DNA from: Crossaster papposus
Lineage: Eukaryota > Echinodermata > Asteroidea > Velatida > Solasteridae
Reading direction: 5' to 3'
Length of the DNA stretch: 64,000 bases
Assembly: GCA_037893245.1 (NCBI GenBank)
Contig: JBAIAA010000509.1
Coordinates: 868,001 to 932,000 of the forward strand
Shown here: piece after piece, positions 1 through 7,863 of the stretch
Layout: the number at the start of each line of letters is the position of its first letter
Position numbering within the stretch: the first letter of the stretch is position 1
The notes under the pieces: model-generated
The model's database searches: none
Told to the model about the DNA's origin: nothing
Seen by the model: the letters and a program-made list of their open reading frames with translations, nothing else
Translations under genes and position numbers: made by a program

Positions 1-470
1 CCACAGTCCTCTATTAGCTCTGGGTGGGAACTAAAAATGAGATCGATGGTAGTTTGAGTGGATTCAGTGACACGTGTTGGGTCATGTATACGAGTTGCGC
101 CATTTGGAACAAACTAAAACAAGAAATAAGTGGATGCGTTTGTATACTATCCTGTTCCTCTGAAACATCATGGCGCAGATCAAGGACCAGTCCAGTTAGG
201 TGGTTGCAACAATGGGGTAGTGTATCCACTTCTGCGATGCAACTTTTCGCAGGAGTTCTGAAATAGCAGATTTAACGAAGTCCGAGTGATCAAGGGCCGA
301 TCTATTGTTTTTTGCATAAAATGGGGGAGGGTTCTCAACAAACGGGATCTAGCCTGAATCAATCACGCCAATGACAAATTCACTGGCTTTTAGCACGTTT
401 TTTCAATAAGGAAGACAGGTTTTGCCTTCAGGGACCCCGGAATCGCCCTGGCTGTATTCCCACTCTCTAC
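1..470. other. No gene recognised
   Basis: Short open frames exist on both strands, but none resembles a known domain or has convincing splice signals. No repeat pairing with the rest of the window was noticed. Confidence 0.4.
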
Positions 471-695
471 ACTGCAAAAACTGTGTTTAGCGAGTAAACA
501 CTTTTCTAAACACTTTTTTGCTATCAGTTTGTAAACATGTTTAAATGCTAAACATGTTTAGCATGAGGATGGACCGTGTTTAGCCATTGGACATTGATGT
601 TTAGGAATTGGATGCGTGCATTTAGCTTCTAAACATGTTTACAAACTGATAGCAAGGAAAGTGTTTCATCGCTAAACACAGTTTTTAGAGTGTAG
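471..695. repeat. Short inverted-repeat element (MITE-like)
   Basis: The two ends are inverted copies of each other: the left arm reads AAAAACTGTGTTTAGCGA and the right arm is its complement, followed inward by a second matching block (CTATCAGTTTGTAAACATG). No coding capacity is seen and no target duplication could be defined. Internal AAACATGTTTA motifs are themselves palindromic. Confidence 0.7.
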
Positions 696-929
696 TTGTT
701 CCTGGTATCGGTTGGTCTGGGCCCTGGGTGTCCATGCTGGCTCTGGAGAGCTTGTAGGGAGAGGCAAGCTGACCTGACGTGGCCGTGGAGGCCGCATTGA
801 AATCAGGTGCGGTTGTCGATTGTAGTGCTTTGGTATAGACGAAAAACGGTCGTCGTTGGGCAGGAAAAGCCGTAGGAGCTGGTAGGAAAAGCAGACATAA
901 GCGGAGCATATCTGCCGCTGGTAGATCTC

Positions 930-1602
930 TTTTGGGGGGCTGGTTTCTTCAGCTGCGGCTGCCTTTTCTGCTTTTCTGATACGCTTTTCGTCACTGGAAT
1001 CTGAGGCCAAATCATCTGCTACGTACTCCTTCACCACGCCCCAGCCTAGCTCTGATCTATCGGCGAGGCGAATCAGCTTCTGTCGATCTTTGACGAGTTT
1101 TGCGGCGTCGCTTAAAGGCAGGATAAACCATTGGTAATTGCTTGAATTATCATGAATGGGTGGATTTGGGGTGTTGAATTTTATAGTAAATATCGTTTTA
1201 CTGACCTGTTCGAAGTTTACCATCATAGATGCCGAGAAAAGCACGAAAAACAGCGTTTGTTTTCAACCGGCGTCGAGCAGTTATTCTAATGCCATCTTTT
1301 TCGCGATCGCCGTCCGGCGATCGCGAATTTTTCGTTATAAAATTAATTTTTCCGAATAATTACAGAATATCTAGCGCAATAATTTTGCTGGATGCCTAGA
1401 ATCATTATTTACTTTCGAATGAGTACGATAATTCTTAATAATTCGGTAGTAAATATTTTCGATATCTGCAAATGGTGTATACTACCTTTAAGTTGGCTTT
1501 GGTGTGATTAATGTCCAGAGAGTCAATACTATTTGGCCTGCTCGATGAGGGAGAGAATCTTCTCGCAATGATTATACTGTTGCTAGTTACCTTCTCTCTT
1601 AA
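930..1602 (-). pseudogene. Mobile-element ORF fragment (gag-like), split by a MITE
   Basis: On the minus strand, an acidic-then-basic coding stretch runs from about 1110 down to 930. It includes the motif [15 protein letters not shown], followed by [17 protein letters not shown]. From memory this resembles a protein common in mobile elements of corals, lancelets and echinoderms, probably the gag-like protein of a tyrosine-recombinase or retro-type element; I could not check this. A MITE (1112-1491) sits inside it at a TTAA site. The minus-strand frame on the far side (about 1492-1600) is open and in the same phase once the insertion is ignored. Downstream of 930 the reading frame looks shifted and degraded. 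The upstream side is cut by another MITE at 1603. This is a dead fragment, not a host gene. Confidence 0.5.
1112..1491. mobile_element. TTAA-type MITE, copy a
   Basis: The terminal inverted repeats are of the form AGGTAGGATACACCATT, flanked by TTAA at both ends (1112-1115 and 1488-1491). The interior holds the GC palindrome CGCGATCGCC/GGCGATCGCG. The same family recurs at 9547, 10871, 38716 and 57946, with a truncated copy at 29980. It is non-coding and presumably mobilised by a transposase that targets TTAA. Confidence 0.8.
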
Positions 1603-1840
1603 AACCAGTTCGCGCCGGATGGCGTATATAAACGCAAAGTTTTCCCCAAATTCAAAACGGATGACGCATAAACACGCCAAGTTCAAGTTTGGAAATGTCT
1701 GTCAGCAGTGAGCAAGGCCGGAAATGCGTAGGTGTGCTTCCCGGCACTATCGGCCTGAACCCGCTTCGGATCGAGTTTCGTTAAAAATAGTCCCGCCCCT
1801 CGGCTCGGTGATGTTAAAATAATCCCGGCGCGAACTGGTT
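1603..1840. mobile_element. MITE with AACCAGTTCGCGCCGG ends, copy 1
   Basis: Both ends carry the 16-bp inverted repeat AACCAGTTCGCGCCGG, next to TTAA. A second full copy, inverted, is at 12566-12803. Relics lie inside the LamG-gene introns at about 8237-8440 and 27600-27800. No coding potential. Confidence 0.75.
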
Positions 1841-3049
1841 AAACGTGGGAACATTTCCTGAGATCCGCTGTTTCTTGCAAGCACTTTCGACTCGAACATC
1901 CAGTAAGTTGGGAAGCGGTTGGATGGCCTGCAAGATTTCTTGATTGCCTTGGTTAGGCTGTTGATTCCCGTCTACGGACATCATGGCGTTACCTTGGCCG
2001 CTTTAGTAGTGTGTGATATTATGCGTTAACAAAATTAACGTGTGGTTAGGTTGACTGTTGAACCGAGAGTGAGCTCATCAGAGCGGATTAGGCTATATTT
2101 ATACGATTCAGTAGTTACGTAATACAAAAATACCAATGCATTCGCACCGTCGTGCGAAAACGAATAGAAATTCTACGTAAGGTATTTCAGAATATTTCAG
2201 TACTTTTATTGTGGGAGTGCAATGTATGTACATTTGCAAACAATAAACAAATAACAAATTATTATTAAATACCTTGCTAAACTCTTGACGAATGAAAGTC
2301 TAAAGCACCTGTACAATTATGGTACCTGGTGTGCCGTCACTTTCCAGAAAAGTGGTATTTTAATGTCAATTGCACGTACCAAACAATGCTTGATGGCTGA
2401 CCAGCATTGAAAAAATGGCTTCTTTTAAATACTACCCCCCAATTTACCATATTTAGTTAGTCTGCATTTTTTCGCAATTGATATGAATGGGTCAATTTAA
2501 GTCAGCTTGACTTGTTTCCTTAGTGTATGATTTCCCGATGTTTATAAAATGCTCCATTTCATCAGGGTCTTGTAACCAGACTACAAGAACATGATTGTTT
2601 TTCTTGGTTTTTACAGCATCTACATGTACATCACAAACCTTCAAACAAGTCAGTGTAAGCCAAGAAAGAATGTTATCAATACAATAGCTTATTTTTATAA
2701 CCTCTTTTAATTCATGGACATCATGTTTAATTCTAGTGATTTGGATACAATTTAACCTTTATTATAAATGCATGGGGGTAGGAATACATTCCTAGTCTTA
2801 CATGTGCCTCCATTGTAAGTGTTATAAATTAAAGAATTAAATTTGGAAAATGATTCACATGTATTTTGGATTTCATTGAGGATATATTATGCCAAAAAGA
2901 ATTAACAAACAGCACTTTAAATGTTGCTGTCAGCTGCTTTGTAACAAATAACTGAAACTCAATTAGAATGACTAAATTTGCAACAGTGTAAAGATAAAAT
3001 GTGTCTAATACTAATTGTAGTTCCCTCTGCAAAATAAGGCCAAGTTCGA
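1841..3049. other. Intergenic, repeat relics only
   Basis: No gene seen. The part from about 2160 to 2640 belongs to a dispersed repeat whose relatives occur near 50770-51200, 55195-55885, 57130-57560 and 63290-63720; a shared landmark is a TTTCTTGGTTTTT block next to a CTTCAAACAAG-like block. Confidence 0.4.
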
Positions 3050-4150
3050 ATTCCTTGGCTGCAGCTTAAATTGCATAAAAGTCTGTGGGAATATTTTAGT
3101 AAGAATTGATGATTGCACTGAAGCTTTTTTTGTCCCAGTAATATACCCAGCACGATATGAGACCAAGGGACTACCCCACTTAGACCACAATATACCATCA
3201 TAAATTTATACACTCTCTAGACTGTTGTACTTACCTAACGCACCCCCCCCCCCCCCCCCCTTAAAAAACCTACAAATAATCCTGAGAAAACAGAATATTC
3301 AGCAAGCACAATAGCAACCACAAAGACGGGAGGGCAGTTTTCTTCTGTCTGATAGTTTATAAATTGCATAAATCATATCGTATAAATAATCAACAAGGAC
3401 CCTGACATTTTTGTTAAAAGGCAAATTGTAATAGCATTGTGTTGCTTGGGACTGTAGCTACATGTACATCAACCTTTAATAGGGCAATATTTTATTTAAC
3501 ACAAAATTATATGAAAAGGCACATATTTTCAATACGTAAGCAAAATTGTTTTCTTTGAGAAGTTGGGTAAAGATCCTAACAAAATATTTAAAACATAAAT
3601 TACAAAGGTGCAAACGTCCTGAATTTATGTGGGAATATTTTAGTAAGAATTGATGATTACACTGAAGCTTTTTTATCCCAGTAATATACCCAGCACGATA
3701 TGAGACCAAGGGACTACCCCCTTAGACCACAATATACCACCACAAACCTATACACTCTCTAGACTGTTGTACTTACCTAACGCACGCCCCCCTTAAAAAC
3801 CTACAAATAATCCTGAGAAAACAGAATATTCAGCAAGCACAATAGCAACCACAAAGACGGGGGGGGGGGGGGGGGGGGCAGTTCTCTTCTGTCTGATAGC
3901 TTATAAATTGCATAAATCATATCGTATAAATAATCAACAAGGACCCTGACATTTTTGTTAAAAGGCAAATTTGAATAGCATTGTGTTTCTTGGGACTGTA
4001 GCTACATGTACATACAAATTCAACTAAAATCAACCTTAGAGCAATATTTTATTTAACAACAAATTATATGAAAAGGCACATATTTAAGAAGTTGGTTAAA
4101 AAGATCCTAAAGAAATATTTTTAAAAAAATTGCAAAGGTGCAAACGTCCT
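3050..4150. repeat. Imperfect tandem duplication with about 545-bp spacing
   Basis: The block around 3084-3475 is repeated at about 3629-4016. It includes TATACCCAGCACGATATGAG, a long C or G run, and the sequence from ATTGCATAAATCATATCG to the TAGCTACATGTACAT motif. Each unit contains a hAT-like element end (the family seen at 28288) and a homopolymer run of 15-20 bases. Open frames here follow the repeats and are not genes. Confidence 0.7.
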
Positions 4151-4328
4151 GAATTTATGACCAAAGAAATTCATGAAAATTAAAATATTTTAAGAGGATC
4201 GTTGTCGTCATTTTTCAAAATACCAAACGGATTCTGCCCTCAAAACCTGTAGGCAAGAGATGACCCTAATACGTACCGAAAAGTCTTCCATTTTCACGAA
4301 TAACGTTGAACACGTTTGATTATACAAT

Positions 4329-4864
4329 CACTGACCTCTACACCTGCATGGGGCCAATTTCACGGAGCTGCTAAACACAAACATTTGCTTAGCACAACAA
4401 AAGTCTTGCTCATTAAAAACAAGTTATCAGCCAAAATTCTACGTGTTTTTCATGCTAAGCAAAAAGGCAGCTGGTTATCAATCAAAAACAATAAAGATCG
4501 CGTGAAAATTTGGTCTGTAACCTTGTTTTTACCAAGGACAAATGTTCATGCTAAGCACATTTTTGTGCTTAGCAGCTCCGTGAAATTGGCCCCAGGGCGG
4601 ATCATCGCCCATTCCGCCGTGCTAATGCTTGAAGGGGCGCGCACGAGAAGTGCAACATGGCGGACCCACGACGTCACTTCTGTGAGCCAATGAAATGTTC
4701 AGGTGTAGGTCAGTGGGTACGCTACGTATGACGTAATGTTTATAAATAAAAAATGTACGGAGTCAATCCAATGACCTTTACACCTGTACATTTCATTGGC
4801 TCACAGAAGTGACGTCGTGGGTCCGCGGAATGGGCGATGATCCGTCCAGGTGTAGAGGTCAGTG
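4329..4864. mobile_element. Inverted-repeat element hosting a nested MITE
   Basis: The ends are perfect inverted copies of CACTGACCTCTACACCTG (4329-4346 and 4847-4864). The arms continue inward with CGGATCATCGCCCATTCCGC and the CGACGTCACTTCTGTGAGCC block. The left arm is interrupted just inside its end by the MITE at 4350-4593. A hAT-like MITE abuts the right end. Confidence 0.75.
4350..4593. mobile_element. MITE with GGGGCCAATTTCACGGAGC ends
   Basis: The terminal inverted repeats GGGGCCAATTTCACGGAGC are followed by GCTAAGCA-type sub-repeats in both arms. It is nested in the element at 4329-4864. A diverged relative lies at 40389-40657. Confidence 0.75.
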
Positions 4865-4876
4865 GATACAATGTGT

Positions 4877-5062
4877 CATATGAAGCACGATATGTGGCAG
4901 AGAAAACCCCCCCTCTTTTGTGTTGACCATTGCGTTCCCAGAATCTCAAGAATTCTTTTTAGGTTTCAAGGGGGGATGGGTTAGGTTACAATAGTGTTGA
5001 GTGTGTATAAAGTATAGGGATAAGAGGGGGGTACCCCTCTGCCACATATCGTGCTGGGTATA
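4877..5062. mobile_element. hAT-like MITE, copy 1
   Basis: It is 186 bp long and begins CATATGAAGCACGATATG. The other end, read inward, is TATACCCAGCACGATATG. A perfect 8-bp target duplication, CAATGTGT, flanks it (4869-4876 and 5063-5070). The 8-bp duplication is typical of the hAT superfamily; the assignment is inferred because there is no transposase. Three more full copies are at 21748, 24187 and 54787. Confidence 0.9.
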
Positions 5063-5383
5063 CAATGTGTAGGCCTATGTACCATATGTACACGCACATC
5101 CAGATGCAACGCGAAGTAGAGTCAGGGTGTTAGACCTAAGCATATGTATGTTTATGCAAAATACGTAATGCACGCTTTATTCATCTGGCTAAGCAGGTGC
5201 GTGCGCATATCACTACCTCTACGAAATTCCAAAGACGCTGTTTCCGACTATAGTTCGTGAGTGATGATGGTTTGTCGCGATAGCGCCCTGGCCTATCGTG
5301 GCTGCGGATTAAGCAACGTCTTTCCCAAAGAATATACCCACACAGCGTCGCTAACGTAAAAACGAGTACAAAAATGCACTGAG

Positions 5384-6240
5384 CGTAATGCTTCCGTACG
5401 TCACACCAAATTAGTTCTTAAAACGTCCTGCCCCGTCCTAAAAAAATCGTAAAATCGTAAAAATGTCATAAATACGATGTTACTCTCTATCAGAAACAGT
5501 CCTCAATAATGTCCATCTCGTCTTTAACCCGTCCGCAGTCAGTTGGTATCCAGTTCAGATCGGGTAAAATTGCCCGTTCACCTCGTGCGAACAACGTTTC
5601 CAAGCAGTCCAAGCCCGTCCGTAGTCAGTTTAAACCCGCAGTTCTGAACTTGTTCTACCTCGTTTCTAATACTTCCTAACCCATTCTAACTATATTCTAA
5701 CTCGACCACTTAGTTCACAGACAGTTCTCACCGTTCTCGCCACGTCCTCGTCTCGTCGCTAGTGCGTTCTGAACGTAATTGCAATCGCGTCCTGGCCCGA
5801 CAGCTATAAATACCCAGCGCGTTTTTGCCAGTCCTCATTTGCGTTTGCCGCTTCAACCTGTGCATTTCAACACTTCGAAGATTTCCGACATTGACATTTA
5901 CGAGCATCATGCCTCCAAAGAGGAGTGGGTCGGGAAGACGGGCCGTGGGAAAGCAGCCAGTAACCCGAAGATCCCGAAGCCCCATCCCTAGTAGGATCGA
6001 AGTACGGCAATTCCGTTGGTAGTACGTCCATCTCGTTTCATCGAATTGCAGAACGGGATGGCCGCCCAAAATGTTTGAGTAGGCTCGAAGTTCTGGAGCA
6101 CCCTTTCTGTCTGAGCCCGTCCATGAAGTTCGTAAAAGACAGTTGCTACTACGTCAACTCCGTTCGCACACAGTTTGAGCCCGTTCGGCAACATTTTCAA
6201 GAACGTAGTGAGAACAAATTTGCTGTTACCATATCCTACC
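5384..6240 (+). repeat. CGTCC-rich repeated element, copy 1, with TATA box and short ORF
   Basis: This is one of three copies (others at about 22118-23010 and 48618-49491). Its left part is made of diverged CGTCC/CGTTC sub-repeats. A perfect TATAAATA lies at 5805-5812, and about 97 bp further a conserved ATG opens a 37-residue basic frame (5909-6022). The 49-kb copy shows the element's inverted ends, of the type CACACCAAACTAGTTCTCA. It could be a non-autonomous DNA transposon that kept a promoter and first exon, or the end of a larger element. Confidence 0.6.
5909..6022 (+). CDS. Short basic ORF in repeated element, copy 1
   Basis: The frame starts MPPKRSGSGRRAVGK and ends with a stop after 37 residues. 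It lies about 97 bp downstream of a TATAAATA box. The same ATG context and frame are kept at 22672-22785 (36 of 37 residues similar) and, more diverged, at 49149-49265. The sequence at the stop reads TTGGTAGTA, so the end could instead be a splice donor and this could be a first coding exon. The product is unrecognised; the N-terminus is rich in Arg, Lys, Ser and Pro, as in nuclear or nucleic-acid-binding tails. It may simply be a relic of a transposon gene. Confidence 0.3.
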   Translation: MPPKRSGSGRRAVGKQPVTRRSRSPIPSRIEVRQFRW

Positions 6241-6399
6241 TTTAAAATTTTCAATATAGTCTTACAACCCAGTATTCAAACAAAATTGCAATGGCGGCGG
6301 CTTCGTGTCAAAGTTTGCGCGGTGGCCGACACGTCACGCGGTGTACATGTACATGTACATGTACATCCGCGAACAGTATGTATGGTATGTACAAGTATT

Positions 6400-7060
6400 G
6401 TATGGTCGGGGAGGTCAGGGACGAGCGGAGGCGGGTCTTGCAACTGAGGTCCTGGGAGGTTGGTAAACTTGGTCGAGGTGTTGCCGACTATTTTGAACTG
6501 TTTAAAACAATCGGGAGTTGAGTGATCAGGAATGAAGAGCTGTCTTGCGATGGACGTAAGAAGGTCTTGAAAGTCGTTAGGTGGTCGTTAGGTGGTCGTC
6601 AGGTGGTCGTAAACATAGTCGGCGGAAGGTAGGCAGGCATGCAGGCATGCATGCATACATGGAAGGGAAAATCTGCCGCTAAGCTATAAAATCTTTGTAG
6701 AATGCGTACACCTCTCGAAGTTGGGAGTTTTTAAGGCAAGACGGAGTCGGTATTATACAGGTCGTGCGGACGTCAGAAAAGAACGGGCTAGTCGTTATAG
6801 GAGGTCGTTAGCAGGTCAGGAACAGATAGGGACAGGACCTCGGCAGGGTTGGAATAGACTGGTCCGTTGTTGGTTGGGAGTAGTCTGGAAGGTCGTTAGC
6901 AAGGCGGCCTTGGTCGCGTATCTATAGACGGTTTTAAATTTAAGACTGCATTGGAGCGTGAATAAAGACAGCAACTGTCATTATAAGGTCGGGAGCGGTC
7001 CCGTCCTCTCCAGACTAAAACCAGGTCGGCAATAGTCAGTAACTTTAAGGTCGTGAAAGG
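6400..7060. repeat. GGTC-rich repeat arm, copy 1
   Basis: It is composed of diverged GGTCGTTAGGTGGTCG-type sub-repeats. Copy 2 is at about 23560-24180 plus 24375-24410. A partial antisense copy is at 18596-18860, where the landmark GCCGACTATTTTGAACTGTT reads on the minus strand. No coding frame is credible. It ends about 70 bp before the LamG exon. Confidence 0.6.
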
Positions 7061-7131
7061 CGGGAACTTAAGACGGCTATAAGTGTGACATGCGATTTAC
7101 TAAAGTTTTCTTCTTAATTTTGTCTTCCCAG

Positions 7132-7863
7132 AGAGTTACAACATGATCTACCAAAATACACTCGGTAGGCGTGTTGAGACCGGTAGCTACTTCACACCAT
7201 GCGATGCCTATGACCCGCCTGTAGCTGTTACGATCTCTAGGAGTGAGATTGGTACAGGCGTCACCAAGATGGTTCCTTCCCCCAAGGTGGTCGAGCAGAA
7301 ATGCTCCATTTACACCGGAGAGGGCGACCACCTCAACCTGGGAAGTTTCTCAGGGACCTGCGTCTCTGATCCCGCAACGTGTGGTTCGGAGAGCGTGACC
7401 TGGTCACTATGGCTCAAGATCAACTCGTCCACAGTCTTTACCGGTGCCGCTAGGTACTTTCTTTCAGTAGGAGGGCAAACCAGAAATGCGCGGGGTGTCT
7501 GCTTCCTGTACAAGAAGTCGACCAACAAATTCCAATTCGGAGCTCGGGGTGAATCATGGTCGTACGATCAGAAGCACGAGGCGAGCACATTCCCATTGGA
7601 TACATGGTTCCATCTAGCCGCGGCTGTGGATCTCTCAAATTCCCAAGTCACCCTTTACGTTGACGGCAAGAAACTTGGCAATTACGAGGATGAACTACAA
7701 GATATATCGCCGATTGATACATGCACAGATCTCATTTTGGGCAACGGCAACTGCCCGCCCTCATTGAATATAGCAGGTTCAGCAGCCTACGGCAATCTGA
7801 TGGTATTTGACCATCTCCTTACCGATGAACAAATCGCCAACCTCTACGCCTGCGGGTCACTCG
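7132..7863 (+). CDS. LamG-domain exon, left copy
   Basis: This 732-nt exon is symmetric (phase 1-1). The acceptor is TTGTCTTCCCAG and the donor G|GTGAGC. It encodes 244 residues. After a Cys-containing lead, the LamG/pentraxin-like fold is shown by VTWSLWLKI (an early strand), FHLAAAVDLSNSQVTLYVDG (the classic LamG central strands) and GNLMVFDHLLTDEQIANLY near the end. About 91% identical to the right copy by eye: 21 replacement versus about 7 silent codon differences. Confidence 0.85.
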
